A stretch of DNA of 64,000 nucleotides from Leifsonia virtsii (GCF_030433675.1 NZ_JAROCB010000001.1:124001-188000); one strand, 5' to 3'. Counted from the first letter of the stretch, positions 6,787-16,005 are shown. Notes: a model not told the origin generated them from the sequence alone. Made by a program: numbers and translations.

Positions 6787-7905
6787 GTGACGACGATCGA
6801 GGAGTTCGCCGCTGGGTTCGGCGAAGAGCCGGGGTACCTGGACTACGGACGGGTCGGGCCGCTGTCGGCCGCGGCCCGCGCAGAGGCGCTGGGGCAGTAC
6901 GAGATCCTGTCGAAGGCCCGCTTCGGCACCATCGAGCGGATGCGGGCGGAGGACGAGCGCGTGCGCGAGGCCGTCGGTGCCCTGACCGGGTTCCCCGCCG
7001 ACCAGGTGGTGTTCCAGCCGAACGCGTCCAGCGGCCTCCTGCACGCCGCCTTCGGGCTGACCGGCGGCGAGGTGCTGCTCTCGCTCGCGGAGTTCCCCTC
7101 GCTGACGTACGCCGCCGAGCGCGCCGCCCACGCCCTCCGCGTGATCACGCCGACCTGGCTCGAGACCGACCACGGCCGCGTGACGCCCGCGCGCATCCGG
7201 GAGCAGCTGACCGAGAACACCGCCGCCGTCATGGTGAGCCTGGTGGACTCGCGCACCGGCTACCTCGCCGACATCGACGGCATCCGGCAGGTCATCGGCG
7301 ACCGGCTGCTGATCGTGGACGCCATCCAGGGGTTCGGCGTGGTCGACGCGCCCTGGGAGGTCGCCGACGTGGTCGTCTCCGGCGGTCAGAAGTGGCTGCG
7401 TGCGGGCTGGGGCACCGGCTTCCTCGCGCTGAGCGAGCGCGCGATCGACCACCTGACGCCCGTGTTCAGCGGCTGGACCGGCTCCGGCCCCGAGCAGCCG
7501 TGGGACGAGGTGCGGGAGCCCGTCCACGGCGCCGCCGCCTTCTCCATCTCGAACCCGGACCTGGTCGCCGAGGCGCGCTTCGCGGCCGCGCTGGAAGAGG
7601 TCGCCGCCGTGGGTGTGGAGACCGTGGCCGCCGCCGTCGCGGACAACGCCGAGCGCGTGATCCAGCTCGCCGACGAGTTCGCCGTGCCGGTGAGCTCCTC
7701 CCGCAGCCCGAACGAACGCGCCGGCATCGTCGTCCTGGAGCCGCTGCCCGAACAGCTGACCGCGCTCGGCGCGTCCCTGTTCAACCACGGCGTGAGCGCG
7801 AGCGTGCGGGCGACGTCGGTGCGGATCAGCGTCCACGCCGGCACGACGGAGGAGACCTTCGACATGCTGCGGGCCGCGTTCACGTCGTACGCGTCCGTCG
7901 CCTGA
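6787..7905 (+). CDS. class V aminotransferase-fold PLP enzyme (EgtE/kynureninase-like)
   Basis: A 372-residue fold-type I pyridoxal-phosphate enzyme. It has the aspartate that contacts the pyridine nitrogen (LLIVDAIQGFGVVD), and the PLP lysine in VVSGGQKWLRAGWGTGFLALS, with the Trp-Leu-Arg after the lysine typical of the isopenicillin-epimerase / kynureninase / hercynylcysteine sulfoxide lyase branch. The reaction is unknown: candidates are a C-S lyase, cysteine desulfurase-like enzyme or transaminase. GTG start at 6787 is preferred, since AGGA lies seven bases before it and the in-frame region further upstream is the hairpin element. No ergothioneine genes are visible nearby, so egtE is only one possibility. 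Confidence 0.75.
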   Translation: MTTIEEFAAGFGEEPGYLDYGRVGPLSAAARAEALGQYEILSKARFGTIERMRAEDERVREAVGALTGFPADQVVFQPNASSGLLHAAFGLTGGEVLLSLAEFPSLTYAAERAAHALRVITPTWLETDHGRVTPARIREQLTENTAAVMVSLVDSRTGYLADIDGIRQVIGDRLLIVDAIQGFGVVDAPWEVADVVVSGGQKWLRAGWGTGFLALSERAIDHLTPVFSGWTGSGPEQPWDEVREPVHGAAAFSISNPDLVAEARFAAALEEVAAVGVETVAAAVADNAERVIQLADEFAVPVSSSRSPNERAGIVVLEPLPEQLTALGASLFNHGVSASVRATSVRISVHAGTTEETFDMLRAAFTSYASVA

Positions 7906-8002
7906 CGGGCTCTCTCGCTGCTCCCCGAAGTGGGGGCGGATTGTTCACCTGACCGAAACACGACACACCGGCATCCGGTGCGTCCGTGTCGGCGGCCGGG
8001 CG

Positions 8003-8008
8003 TAGGTT
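8003..8008 (+). promoter_or_regulatory. -10 box of phoH
   Basis: TAGGTT. Transcription from it would start near 8015, the first base of a perfect hairpin, giving an mRNA leader of about 113 bases. Confidence 0.5.
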
Positions 8009-8014
8009 CGACGC

Positions 8015-8116
8015 ATCGGGCACCGCGCCCGATCGAGACGGCCACGAAAGTTCGTCTCGGAATGCAAGCGGCCGTCTCGCCAGTGAGATCCGCCGGCCCC
8101 CGAGGGGGCGGCGGGG
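8015..8116 (+). promoter_or_regulatory. structured 5' leader of phoH with alternative stems
   Basis: Successive elements are a 7-bp perfect hairpin (8015-8021 with 8027-8033); then CGAGACG (8034-8040), which can pair either with CGTCTCG at 8053-8059 or, as part of a 10-bp stem, with 8070-8079; then a GC-rich hairpin (about 8091-8116) ending just before the ribosome-binding site. Two mutually exclusive stems plus a hairpin abutting the RBS are the layout of a cis-regulatory leader. I do not recognise a known riboswitch class. Confidence 0.45.
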
Positions 8117-8127
8117 TGGGAGTGGTC

Positions 8128-9486
8128 GTGGCGGAATCAACAACCCGACAGGCAGCAACCCGGTCGACCGGCTCGGTGGAAGACAGGGCGAAGACGAGCG
8201 AGCGCACCTACGTGCTCGACACGTCCGTCCTCCTCTCCGACCCGAAGGCCATCTTCCGCTTCGCGGAGCACGCTGTCGTCATCCCGGTCGTGGTCGTGAG
8301 CGAGCTCGAGGGCAAGCGCAACGATCCCGAGATCGGCTACTTCGCGCGCCAGGCGCTGCGCAACCTCGACGACCTGCGGGTCCAGCACGAACGGCTCGAC
8401 TTCCCGATCCCCGTCGGCGACGGCGGGTCGCTGCGCGTCGAGCTCAACCACTCCAACATGTCGGTCCTGCCGAGCGGCATGCAGCTGGGCGACAACGACT
8501 CGCGCATCCTCGCCGTGGCGCTGAACCTGTCCAACGACGGGCTCGACGTCACCGTCGTCTCCAAAGACCTGCCGCTGCGCGTGAAGGCGGCCTCGATCGG
8601 CCTCGCCGCGGAGGAGTACCGGCACGAGCAGGTCGTCGACTCCGGCTGGACCGGCCTCGACTCCATCGACCTCGGCAGCGACGAGATGGCGGCGCTGTAC
8701 GAAGACGAGTGGATGCGGACCGAGCTGGCCGCCGGGATCCCGGTGAACACGGGGCTCGTCATCCACTCCGACCGCGGCTCGGCGCTGGGCCGCGTCGTGG
8801 CGGACGGCGAGGTGAAGCTCGTGCGCGGAGACCGCGACGTGTTCGGCCTGCACGGCCGCTCGGCGGAGCAGCGGCTCGCGATCGACCTGCTGCTCGACCC
8901 GGAGATCGGCATCCTCTCGCTCGGCGGCCGCGCCGGCACCGGCAAGTCGGCGCTCGCGCTGTGCGCAGGGCTCGAGGCGGTGCTCGAGCGCAGGCAGCAC
9001 AAGAAGATCATGGTGTTCCGCCCGCTGTACGCGGTCGGCGGCCAGGAGCTCGGCTACCTGCCGGGCGACCAGGGCGAGAAGATGAACCCGTGGGGGCAGG
9101 CCGTGTTCGACACCCTCGGCGCGCTGGTGTCGCAGAACGTGCTCGACGAGGTGCTGGACCGCGGCATCCTGGAGGTGCTGCCGCTCACGCACATCCGTGG
9201 CCGCTCGCTGCACGACGCGTTCGTGATCGTCGACGAGGCGCAGTCGCTGGAGCGCAACGTGCTGCTCACCGTGCTCAGCCGCATCGGCCAGAACTCGCGC
9301 GTGGTGCTGACGCACGATGTGGCCCAGCGCGACAACCTGCGGGTCGGCCGCCACGACGGGGTCGCCAGCGTGATCGAGACGCTGAAGGGCCACCCGCTCT
9401 TCGCCCACGTGACGCTGACCCGCTCCGAGCGCTCGGCCATCGCCGCCCTCGTCACCGAGATGCTGGAGGCCAACGAACTCGCCTGA
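8128..9486 (+). CDS. phoH: PIN domain-PhoH family ATPase
   Basis: A 452-residue fusion of an N-terminal PIN ribonuclease-like domain (about 28-160; [18 protein letters not shown] with Asp31, and the acidic [10 protein letters not shown]) and a C-terminal PhoH helicase/ATPase domain with Walker A GRAGTGKS (267-274) and Walker [11 protein letters not shown]. This PhoH2 architecture is that of RNA helicase-RNases described from mycobacteria, where PhoH2 unwinds and cuts RNA. GTG at 8128 was chosen over upstream in-frame GTGs because GGGAG lies five bases before it. A 113-base structured leader precedes the gene. It ends at a long hairpin shared with the convergent kinase gene. Confidence 0.9.
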   Translation: MAESTTRQAATRSTGSVEDRAKTSERTYVLDTSVLLSDPKAIFRFAEHAVVIPVVVVSELEGKRNDPEIGYFARQALRNLDDLRVQHERLDFPIPVGDGGSLRVELNHSNMSVLPSGMQLGDNDSRILAVALNLSNDGLDVTVVSKDLPLRVKAASIGLAAEEYRHEQVVDSGWTGLDSIDLGSDEMAALYEDEWMRTELAAGIPVNTGLVIHSDRGSALGRVVADGEVKLVRGDRDVFGLHGRSAEQRLAIDLLLDPEIGILSLGGRAGTGKSALALCAGLEAVLERRQHKKIMVFRPLYAVGGQELGYLPGDQGEKMNPWGQAVFDTLGALVSQNVLDEVLDRGILEVLPLTHIRGRSLHDAFVIVDEAQSLERNVLLTVLSRIGQNSRVVLTHDVAQRDNLRVGRHDGVASVIETLKGHPLFAHVTLTRSERSAIAALVTEMLEANELA

Positions 9487-9499
9487 CCCCCCCGCCCAT

Positions 9500-9562
9500 C
9501 ATCGCTTCCTCGAGTAATCCGCCGACACGCCGCATCTGGCCGGACTTTTCGAGGAAGCGATG
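9500..9562. terminator. intergenic hairpin between phoH and the P-loop kinase
   Basis: Outer arms pair over 14 perfect bases (CATCGCTTCCTCGA) and continue with TCCG/CGGA after a 4-base mismatch; the loop contains CCGACACGCCGC. It separates convergent genes and touches both stop codons, so it may terminate both transcripts. Confidence 0.6.
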
Positions 9563-9568
9563 GTGGGG

Positions 9569-10135
9569 TCAGGCGGTCGACGCGCGAAGGGGGCCGGTGA
9601 GCCAGGCGTCGGCCTCGCGCGTCGAGCGGAGGCGCACGACGGTGAGGTGCGGATGCGCACGCTCGGCGGCCGGGACGCGCTCGGCGGGGGTCCGGCGGGT
9701 CGAGACCGACCAGCGGACGATGTGCTCGGGGTCGCGGAGGATGGTGTGCAGCGGTGGCTCCCGGTTGCCGTTCCACAGCTCCGTGCGGCGGAAGCGTCGG
9801 CCCAGCGTCCGGCGCACGACGCGCGGGAAGGTGACGCGCCAGTAGGGCGGGTCGAGCCACACCAGCAGGTCAGCGCGTTCCGCGAGCAGCTCCCGCACGG
9901 ACGAGTACTGCCACTCAGTCGTCCACGTCTCCTCGGCCGTGAACGCGAGGACGTCGTCGCGGAACCCCGGCCGAGGCTCCCAGTCGGGGCCGTGGAACAG
10001 CCCGTCGATCTCGGTGTGGGGTCCGCCGGTCACCGCGGCGATGCGCGCCGCCAGCGTCGTCTTGCCGCTGCCGGACACACCCGCGACGAGCACCCGCCGC
10101 GGCTGGCGCGGCAACGGGTCGTCGAAGCGGAGCAT
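9569..10135 (-). CDS. P-loop nucleotide-binding kinase-like protein
   Basis: A 188-residue protein with a Walker A motif at about residue 20 (VAGVSGSGKTTLAARIA), followed by the substrate-site-like HTEIDGLFHGPDW and a lid segment (RTLGRRFRRTELWNGNREPP). This pattern is that of the 'DNA topology modulation protein' / FlaR-like adenylate kinase relatives, small ATP-dependent kinases of uncertain substrate. ATG at 10135 is chosen because GGAGG stands eight bases before it, whereas an ATG six codons upstream has no ribosome-binding site and sits in a hairpin element. It lies downstream of fumC on the same strand but beyond a hairpin, so it is probably its own unit. Confidence 0.75.
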   Translation of the reverse strand: MLRFDDPLPRQPRRVLVAGVSGSGKTTLAARIAAVTGGPHTEIDGLFHGPDWEPRPGFRDDVLAFTAEETWTTEWQYSSVRELLAERADLLVWLDPPYWRVTFPRVVRRTLGRRFRRTELWNGNREPPLHTILRDPEHIVRWSVSTRRTPAERVPAAERAHPHLTVVRLRSTREADAWLTGPLRASTA

Positions 10136-10157
10136 CCCCCGAGCCTCCGCCATCGTG

Positions 10158-10206
10158 TCCGCGAAGAATCCGCCGACACGCGGGGTGACGACGGATTCTC
10201 CGAGGA
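10158..10206. terminator. intergenic hairpin downstream of fumC
   Basis: Arms 10158-10172 and 10192-10206 pair at 13 of 15 positions; the inner part contains CCGACACGCGGGG, resembling the loop of the 9500 element. It lies just after the fumC stop on the same strand and may terminate fumC. Confidence 0.5.
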
Positions 10207-10229
10207 GCCGACGGCTGGGAGGGGCCGGG

Positions 10230-11636
10230 TCAGCCGGGGTGCGTCATCGAGAGGACGTCGAGGGCGCTGTCCAGCTGCTCCAGGGTGACCTCGCCGCGCT
10301 CGACGAAACCGAGGTCGATGACGGCCTCGCGCACGGTCATGCCCTTCGCGACGGCGTGCTTGGCGACCTTCGCGGCGGCCTCGTAGCCGATGACGCGGTT
10401 CAACGGGGTGACGATGGACGGGCTCGACTCGGCGAACGCGCGGGCCCGGTCGAGGTTCGCCTCGAGGCCGCGGATCGTCTTGTCGGCGAGCACACGACCC
10501 GCCTGGGTGAGCAGGCGGATCGACTCCAGCAGCGCGGTGCCCATGACCGGGATCGCGACGTTCAGCTCGAACAGGCCCGATGCACCGCTCCAGGCGATCG
10601 TGGCGTCGTTGCCGACGACGCGCGACGCGACCATGAGCACGGCCTCCGGGATGACCGGGTTGACCTTGCCCGGCATGATCGACGAGCCCGGCTGCAGGTC
10701 CGGGATGTGCAGCTCGCCGAGACCCGTGTTCGGGCCCGAGCCCATCCAGCGCAGGTCGTTGGAGATCTTCGTCAGCGACACGGCGATGGTGCGCAGCGCG
10801 CCGGAGGCCTCGACGAGCGCGTCGCGGTTCGCCTGCGCCTCGAAGTGGTTGCGCGCCTCGGTGATCGGCAGCTCGGTCTCCTGCGTCAGCAGCTCGATGA
10901 CCAGCTGCGGGAAGCCGAGCGGCGTGTTGATGCCGGTGCCGACGGCCGTGCCGCCCAGCGGGACCTCGGCGACGCGGGGGAGGGCCGCGCGGATGCGCTC
11001 GATGCCGTAGCGGATCTGGGCCGCGTAGCCGCCGAACTCCTGGCCGAGGGTGACCGGGGTCGCGTCCATCAGGTGCGTCCGGCCGCTCTTGACGGCCTCC
11101 GCCCACAGCTCCGCCTTCTCCTCCAGCGCGACCGCGAGATGGTCGAGCGCCGGGATGAGGTCGTCGGTGAGCGCGCCGGTGACCGCGATGTGCACCGAGG
11201 TCGGGAAGACGTCGTTCGACGACTGCGACGCGTTCACGTGGTCGTTCGGGTGCACCGGACGGCCGAGGCGCTGCGACGCGAGGGTCGCGAGCACCTCGTT
11301 CATGTTCATGTTCGACGACGTGCCGGAGCCGGTCTGGTAGACGTCGATCGGGAACTCGGCGTCGTGCGCGCCGGCCGCGACCTCGTCGGCCGCCGAGGCG
11401 ATCGCGTCGGCGACCTCCTGGTCGAGCACGCCGAGGCGCGCGTTCGCCAGAGCGGCCGACTTCTTGATGCGCGCGAGTGCGGCGATCTGGGCCGGCTCGA
11501 GCACGGAGCCGGAGATGGGGAAGTTCTCCACCGCACGCTGGGTCTGCGCGCTGTACAGGGCGTCCTTCGGGACGCGCACCTCGCCCATCGTGTCGTGCTC
11601 GATGCGGTACTCGGTGCCCGCCTGGGTGTCCACCAC
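10230..11636 (-). CDS. fumC: class II fumarate hydratase
   Basis: Iron-independent fumarase converting fumarate and malate in the tricarboxylic acid cycle, a cytoplasmic homotetramer. The 468-residue protein shows the superfamily signatures [15 protein letters not shown], the active-site segment [17 protein letters not shown], and the [14 protein letters not shown] loop. Length is normal. GTG start at 11636 with AAAGGAA before it; the second codon is also GTG. Upstream on the same strand lie carbonic anhydrase, DUF4245 and the xse genes, with 35 bases to the anhydrase stop, so cotranscription is possible. Confidence 0.96.
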   Translation of the reverse strand: MVDTQAGTEYRIEHDTMGEVRVPKDALYSAQTQRAVENFPISGSVLEPAQIAALARIKKSAALANARLGVLDQEVADAIASAADEVAAGAHDAEFPIDVYQTGSGTSSNMNMNEVLATLASQRLGRPVHPNDHVNASQSSNDVFPTSVHIAVTGALTDDLIPALDHLAVALEEKAELWAEAVKSGRTHLMDATPVTLGQEFGGYAAQIRYGIERIRAALPRVAEVPLGGTAVGTGINTPLGFPQLVIELLTQETELPITEARNHFEAQANRDALVEASGALRTIAVSLTKISNDLRWMGSGPNTGLGELHIPDLQPGSSIMPGKVNPVIPEAVLMVASRVVGNDATIAWSGASGLFELNVAIPVMGTALLESIRLLTQAGRVLADKTIRGLEANLDRARAFAESSPSIVTPLNRVIGYEAAAKVAKHAVAKGMTVREAVIDLGFVERGEVTLEQLDSALDVLSMTHPG

Positions 11637-11671
11637 GGTGTGTGTTCCTTTCTGTGAGCGGAGTATCGGTG

Positions 11672-12304
11672 TCAGTCGCGCATGCCGACGACGACGTCAG
11701 GGACGACCCGGCCCTCCGCGAGCCGGTAGTTGGCGCCGACGATCGCGAGAGTGTTCTCGGCGACCGCGGAGGCGATGATCTCGGACTGCGCGAGCAGCTC
11801 GGAGACCGTGTCGCGCAGGTGCTCGCGGCCCACCTCGGAGGCGTCGACGCTCTCCGGGTCGACCGCTCCGTCGCCCGCGACTCGGTGCACGGCCGGGACG
11901 ATCGGGGCGATGAGCTGGGCGATGTGCGGGGGCAGTGGATCGGCGTCCTCCGCCTGCGAGGCGATGGCCGACGCGACCGCGCCGCAGCTGTCGTGACCGA
12001 GCACGAGGATGAGCGGGACGTGCAGCACGGCGACCGCGTACTCCAGCGACCCGATCACAGAGTCGGAGACGACCTGGCCCGCGTTGCGGACGACGAACGC
12101 GTCGCCCAGCCCCATGTCGAAGATGATCTCGGCGGCGAGGCGCGAGTCGGCGCAGCCGAAGACGGCGGCGACGGGCTCCTGGCCGTTCGCGACGCTCTCG
12201 CGTCGCTCCACATCCTGGTGGGGGTGCTGCGGCTCGCCGGCGATGAAGCGGGCGTTGCCATCGAGCATGGCGTTCCAGACCTTGCCGGGGCGCGTGGTTG
12301 GCAC
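11672..12304 (-). CDS. beta-class carbonic anhydrase
   Basis: Zinc enzyme interconverting carbon dioxide and bicarbonate. The 210-residue protein contains the beta-class zinc site: [11 protein letters not shown] (Cys and the Asp-Arg dyad) and [14 protein letters not shown] (His and Cys), together with the VVRNAGQVV motif. Bicarbonate supply for carboxylases is the usual role. GTG start with AGGAGG nine bases before it. The gene follows DUF4245 with two bases between stop and start, so the two are almost certainly cotranscribed, a common actinobacterial arrangement downstream of xseB. Confidence 0.93.
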   Translation of the reverse strand: MPTTRPGKVWNAMLDGNARFIAGEPQHPHQDVERRESVANGQEPVAAVFGCADSRLAAEIIFDMGLGDAFVVRNAGQVVSDSVIGSLEYAVAVLHVPLILVLGHDSCGAVASAIASQAEDADPLPPHIAQLIAPIVPAVHRVAGDGAVDPESVDASEVGREHLRDTVSELLAQSEIIASAVAENTLAIVGANYRLAEGRVVPDVVVGMRD

Positions 12305-12306
12305 TG

Positions 12307-12966
12307 CTACTGACCTCCTGGGAGTGAGTGGATCTGGCCGGCCAGCGACGACGCGACCGTTCGGAACTCGGCGTCTTCTGCGGTGCCGAAGACGATGACC
12401 GTGCTGTCGCCGGACGAGGTGACCAGCGCGTACTCGACGTTGCCGTCGTCGGAGCTGGAGGTGCGGTTGTCGTAGACGTCCCAGGTCACGCCGTCGATGA
12501 CGCGTGTGCCCTTGATCCGCGACTTGTTCACCTGATCGGACACCCAGCTGTCGTTCGCGCCGAAGCCCTGGGTGATGCCGATGAACTGCTGCTTCGGGGT
12601 GATGAGGCCGAGGTACCAGGAGTCGACCTTGTCGGAGGTCTTGGTGCGCAGCTCGGCGTTGTTCGACTTCCAGTCGGACGGGAGCTTCGGCACCAGCAGC
12701 GCGTCGGGCTCGCTGCCCTGCGCCTGCTGGGCGATCGAGGCGTAGTCGACCGCGGGCTTCGTGGCCGACGGGTTGCCGCGCGGCACGATGAGCACGATGA
12801 CGGCGACGATCGCGAGGGTCGCCAGCAGCGAGTAGACCAGGTTGTTGATCGTCTGCCGGTTGCGGTGGTTCGCGGAGTTCTGCGCCTTGCGGGCGGCGGT
12901 CTCCTCCGGCGTCTCGGGGCGGCCGAGCTCCGCGACGACCGCGGGCGGCTTGTTGCGGGGGCTCAT
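12307..12966 (-). CDS. DUF4245 membrane-anchored protein
   Basis: A 219-residue protein with a cytoplasmic N-terminus of about 45 residues, one transmembrane helix at about 46-68 (LVYSLLATLAIVAVIVLIVP) and an extracytoplasmic domain of about 150 residues (SWYLGLITPKQQFIGITQGFGAND and the VTWDVYDNR block). This is the DUF4245 family, restricted to actinobacteria and of unknown function. The ATG overlaps the stop codon of xseB (ATGA), which sets the start and implies coupled translation. Its regular placement between xseB and metabolic genes gives no firm clue to role. Confidence 0.85.
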   Translation of the reverse strand: MSPRNKPPAVVAELGRPETPEETAARKAQNSANHRNRQTINNLVYSLLATLAIVAVIVLIVPRGNPSATKPAVDYASIAQQAQGSEPDALLVPKLPSDWKSNNAELRTKTSDKVDSWYLGLITPKQQFIGITQGFGANDSWVSDQVNKSRIKGTRVIDGVTWDVYDNRTSSSDDGNVEYALVTSSGDSTVIVFGTAEDAEFRTVASSLAGQIHSLPGGQ

Positions 12967-13223
12967 TCGCCGTCGATCGCCCCCGGGGCGCCGGCGCCGG
13001 CGCGGGCCGCGTCGAGGCGCGCCTTGGCGCCGATCAGCCACTCCTCGCAGTGCCGGGCGAGGGCCTCGCCGCGCTCCCAGAGAGCGATCGACTCCTCCAG
13101 CGTGGCCGAGCCCTGCTCGAGCTCCTGCACCACGCGGATCAGCTCGTCGCGCGCCTCCTCGTAGGTGAGCGTGCTGAGCGGATCCCCGGCCGGGGTCGTC
13201 TCGGAAGTGGGCATGGCGTCCAT
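12963..13223 (-). CDS. xseB: exodeoxyribonuclease VII small subunit
   Basis: The small subunit binds the large XseA subunit in several copies to form exonuclease VII, which degrades single-stranded DNA from both ends into oligonucleotides. The 86-residue protein has the family motif LTYEEARDELIRVVQELEQGSATLEESIALWERGEALARHCEEWL, a long helical hairpin, with a short alanine-rich C-terminal tail. ATG start at 13223, one base after the xseA stop. Its stop overlaps the DUF4245 start. Confidence 0.95.
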   Translation of the reverse strand: MDAMPTSETTPAGDPLSTLTYEEARDELIRVVQELEQGSATLEESIALWERGEALARHCEEWLIGAKARLDAARAGAGAPGAIDGE

Positions 13224-13224
13224 T

Positions 13225-14511
13225 CTATTTGGCCCGCTGGGCGTCCGCTGGGGCCTGTGGATGACCGGCCGGCGACGGCAGTGCGGCGCCCGCCGTCGCC
13301 GCGAGGGACCCGCCGGAGACCGTCAGCCGCAGCTCCGCGCCCTCCGGCGCCTCGGCCGGGTCGGTCACCACGTGCCCGGCGGCCGTCTGCACGATCGCGT
13401 AGCCGCGGTCGAGCGTGCCCTGCGGCGAGAGCGCGCGCAGCTGGCCGCGCAGCTCCGCCACCCGGGTGGTCTCGCGCTCGACGCAGCGGCCGACGAGCTC
13501 GGTGCCGCGGGCGACGTAGCGCGTCAGCTCCTCGGCGCGCGCATCCACGATCCACGAGGGGGAGGCGAGCACCGGGCGGGTGCGCAGGTGGCCGATCCGG
13601 TCGATCTCGTGCGCGATGAGGTGCGTGACCCGGGTGCCGAGCCTGGCGCGCGCCTGGTGCACGCGGGCCAGCTCCTCCGCGACGTCCGGGACGACGCGCT
13701 TGGCGGCGTCCGTCGGCGTCGACGCGCGCAGATCGGCCACCTCGTCGAGCAGCGGGCGGTCGGCCTCGTGGCCGATCGCGCTCACGATCGGGGTGAGGGC
13801 CGCTGCGGCCGCTCGCACGAGCCGCTCGTCGCTGAACCCGAGAAGGTTCTGGAAGTCACCGCCGCCGCGCGCCACGATGATGACCTCGACCTCGGGGTCG
13901 GCATCCAGCGTCCGGATCGCGGAGACGACCTCCGTCACCGTCCGCTCGCCCTGGACGGCGGCGTGCACCACCCGGAAGCGCACCTGCGGCCAGCGCAGCT
14001 GCGCGTTGCGGAGCACGTCCTTCTCGGCGTCGGAGTCCTTGCCGGTCACCAGCCCGATCGTGTGCGGCAGGAACGGCAGCCGCTTCTTGCGCTCCGCCGC
14101 GAACAGGCCCTCGGACGAGAGCTGCTGCCGCAGCCGTTCCAGCCGCTCCAGCAGGTCGCCGAGACCGACGTGCTTCATGTCGTAGACCTGCATCGTCAGG
14201 GTGCCGCCCTTGACCCAGAAGTTGGGCTTGATGGCGGCGACGACGCGGTCGCCCTGCTTCAGGTCGGCCGGGATGCGCGCCTTCACCGAGGACCAGATCG
14301 TGAAGCTGATCGTGGCGTCCTCGTTCAGGTCTTTCAGCTTGCCGTAGACGTTTCCGCCGGAGACGCCCCACTGCGTGATCTCGCCCTCGACCCACGCGGT
14401 GCCGAGGCGGTCGATCCAGCCCTTGATCTTGCTGCTCAGCAGCGCGACCGGCCAGGGGGCGTCCGCCGTCGGGGGAGCGGCCTGCATGACGACCGGTGCG
14501 GTCTGGCTCAC
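13225..14511 (-). CDS. xseA: exodeoxyribonuclease VII large subunit
   Basis: Catalytic subunit of exonuclease VII. The 428-residue protein has the N-terminal OB-fold (VEGEITQWGVSGGNVYGKLKDLNEDATISFTIWSS), the catalytic core with the conserved DSDAEKDVLRNAQLRWPQVRFRVV and EVIIVARGGGDFQNLLGFSDERLVRA segments, and a C-terminal helical region that binds XseB. GTG at 14511 is used because GGGAGGGG precedes it; extending further upstream would run over the divergent ispH promoter. Together with xseB, DUF4245 and possibly carbonic anhydrase it makes one leftward operon. Confidence 0.95.
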   Translation of the reverse strand: MSQTAPVVMQAAPPTADAPWPVALLSSKIKGWIDRLGTAWVEGEITQWGVSGGNVYGKLKDLNEDATISFTIWSSVKARIPADLKQGDRVVAAIKPNFWVKGGTLTMQVYDMKHVGLGDLLERLERLRQQLSSEGLFAAERKKRLPFLPHTIGLVTGKDSDAEKDVLRNAQLRWPQVRFRVVHAAVQGERTVTEVVSAIRTLDADPEVEVIIVARGGGDFQNLLGFSDERLVRAAAAALTPIVSAIGHEADRPLLDEVADLRASTPTDAAKRVVPDVAEELARVHQARARLGTRVTHLIAHEIDRIGHLRTRPVLASPSWIVDARAEELTRYVARGTELVGRCVERETTRVAELRGQLRALSPQGTLDRGYAIVQTAAGHVVTDPAEAPEGAELRLTVSGGSLAATAGAALPSPAGHPQAPADAQRAK

Positions 14512-14545
14512 TGGCCCCTCCCATTCCGTGCTCAGCGTGCTCACG

Positions 14546-14551
14546 TAGGAT
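14546..14551 (+). promoter_or_regulatory. -10 box of a leaderless ispH transcript
   Basis: TAGGAT, six bases, then the GTG start of ispH. The short AAGGG between them is too close to serve well as a ribosome-binding site. Confidence 0.55.
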
Positions 14552-14557
14552 CGAAGG

Positions 14558-15616
14558 GTGAGCGACGCAACCATCAGCCTCCCGATGCCGCGCATTCCCG
14601 GCGCCAGGCGACGGCTTCAGGATAACCCGGTCGTCGGACACAAGCGGGTGCTTCTGGCCGCTCCGCGCGGTTACTGCGCCGGTGTGGACCGCGCCGTGGT
14701 CGCCGTGGAGAAGGCGCTCGACCTGTACGGCGCGCCCGTCTACGTGCGCAAGCAGATCGTCCACAACGTGCACGTCGTATCCGAGCTGGAGCAGCAGGGC
14801 GCGGTCTTCGTCGACGAGGTCGACGAGGTTCCGCCGGGCGCACACGTCGTGTTCTCCGCGCACGGCGTCTCGCCGGCCGTCGTCAACGCGGCGTCCGAGC
14901 GGGGGCTGCTCGCCATCGACGCCACGTGCCCGCTGGTCACCAAGGTGCACCGCGAGGCCGTGCGGTTCGCGCGCGACGACCGCGAGATCCTCCTCATCGG
15001 CCACGCCGGCCACGAAGAGGTCGAGGGCACCGCGGGCGAGGCGCCCGACCACGTGACCCTGGTCAACGGCCCGGACGACGTCGACTCGATCGTCGTGAAG
15101 GACCCGGACCGGGTGGTGTGGCTCTCGCAGACCACCCTCTCGGTCGACGAGACGATGGAGACGGTCCGCCGCCTGCGCGAGCGCTTCCCCAACCTCCAGG
15201 ACCCACCGAGCGACGACATCTGCTACGCCACGCAGAACCGCCAGGTCGCGATCAAGAAGGTCGCCGAGCAGGCGGAACTCGTGATCGTGGTGGGCTCGGC
15301 CAACTCCTCCAACTCCGTGCGCCTGGTGGAGGTCGCGCTCGAGTACGGCGCCAAGGCCGCCTACCGCGTCGACTACGCCAGCGAGATCAAGCAGGAGTGG
15401 CTCGACGGCGTCTCCTCGGTCGGCGTCACCAGCGGCGCCTCGGTGCCGGAGGTGCTCGTGCAGGAGGTGCTCGACGACCTCGCGGGCGCGGGCTACCGCG
15501 ACGTGCAGGAGGTCAAGACGGCCGAGGAGGACCTCATGTTCTCGCTGCCGAAGGAGCTCCGCAGGGACATCACCGGCAAGCAGGACGCGCGGGCGCTCGG
15601 CGGTCGCGGGCGCTGA
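14558..15616 (+). CDS. ispH: 4-hydroxy-3-methylbut-2-enyl diphosphate reductase
   Basis: Last enzyme of the methylerythritol phosphate route, reducing HMBPP to IPP and DMAPP with a [4Fe-4S] cluster. The 352-residue protein has the three cluster cysteines: Cys40 in [16 protein letters not shown], one in [12 protein letters not shown], and one in the third domain; it also has [11 protein letters not shown] and the [11 protein letters not shown] motif. An N-terminal extension of about 25 residues precedes the core. GTG start at 14558 directly behind TAGGAT suggests leaderless translation. Divergent from xseA, as in many actinobacteria; the shared spacer is 46 bases. Confidence 0.96.
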   Translation: MSDATISLPMPRIPGARRRLQDNPVVGHKRVLLAAPRGYCAGVDRAVVAVEKALDLYGAPVYVRKQIVHNVHVVSELEQQGAVFVDEVDEVPPGAHVVFSAHGVSPAVVNAASERGLLAIDATCPLVTKVHREAVRFARDDREILLIGHAGHEEVEGTAGEAPDHVTLVNGPDDVDSIVVKDPDRVVWLSQTTLSVDETMETVRRLRERFPNLQDPPSDDICYATQNRQVAIKKVAEQAELVIVVGSANSSNSVRLVEVALEYGAKAAYRVDYASEIKQEWLDGVSSVGVTSGASVPEVLVQEVLDDLAGAGYRDVQEVKTAEEDLMFSLPKELRRDITGKQDARALGGRGR

Positions 15617-15620
15617 CCGG

Positions 15621-15992
15621 CTACGCGCCGGTGAGGATGTCGTCGGCGTTGTCCGAGATCCACGACATCAGCGGCAGCAGGTGCTCGGTCACGGCGCGGC
15701 CGCGGTCGGTCAGGCTGTAGTCGACGCGCGGCGGCACGGTCGGCTGCGCGGTGCGCAGGACGAACCCGTCCTTCTCGAGCGTGCGCAGCGTCTGGGCGAG
15801 CATCTTCTCGCTGATGCCCTGCACGGTGCGGCGAAGCTCGCCCCAGCGCAGGTCGCTCTGCGAGAGCGCGACCAGCACGAGCACGCCCCAGGTGCTCGTC
15901 ACGTGGTTGAGCACGATCCGGCTCGGGCATTCGGAGGGCAGCACGCCATCCGTGAAGCCGAAACCGTTGAGGGAGGCAAAACCGGTGTCCAC
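15621..15992 (-). CDS. HxlR-family transcriptional regulator (QorR/YodB-like)
   Basis: A 123-residue winged-helix regulator of the HxlR (DUF24) family. It has the N-terminal cysteine in SECPSRIVLNHVTSTWGVLVL (redox-sensing cysteine position in YodB, QorR and relatives), the ISEKMLAQTLRTLEKDGFVLRT recognition-helix region, and the VDYSLTDRGRAVTEHL wing. It is divergent from an NmrA-like quinone oxidoreductase. In Corynebacterium the same pair, qorR/qor2, is a quinone-responsive repressor and its target; the parallel is strong but inferred. GTG start at 15992, immediately preceded by an operator-like palindrome and a TAAGTT -10 box, suggesting a leaderless autoregulated mRNA. Confidence 0.88.
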   Translation of the reverse strand: MDTGFASLNGFGFTDGVLPSECPSRIVLNHVTSTWGVLVLVALSQSDLRWGELRRTVQGISEKMLAQTLRTLEKDGFVLRTAQPTVPPRVDYSLTDRGRAVTEHLLPLMSWISDNADDILTGA

Positions 15993-16005
15993 GTTAGTAA
16001 CTTAC
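15993..16005. promoter_or_regulatory. palindromic operator GTnAGTnACTnAC between hxlR and qor2
   Basis: GTTAGTAACTTAC reads the same on both strands at 10 of 13 positions; only the spacer positions differ. It abuts the hxlR start, covers its presumed -10 (TAAGTT, 15999-16004 on the minus strand), and sits near the -35 position of the opposite promoter (TACCTT at 16017). One HxlR dimer here could repress both genes. Confidence 0.55.

Noticed and set aside
8000-8127. Known riboswitch upstream of phoH
   Set aside because: I could not match the consensus of common classes (TPP, cobalamin, SAM, c-di-AMP). It is reported only as an unassigned structured leader.
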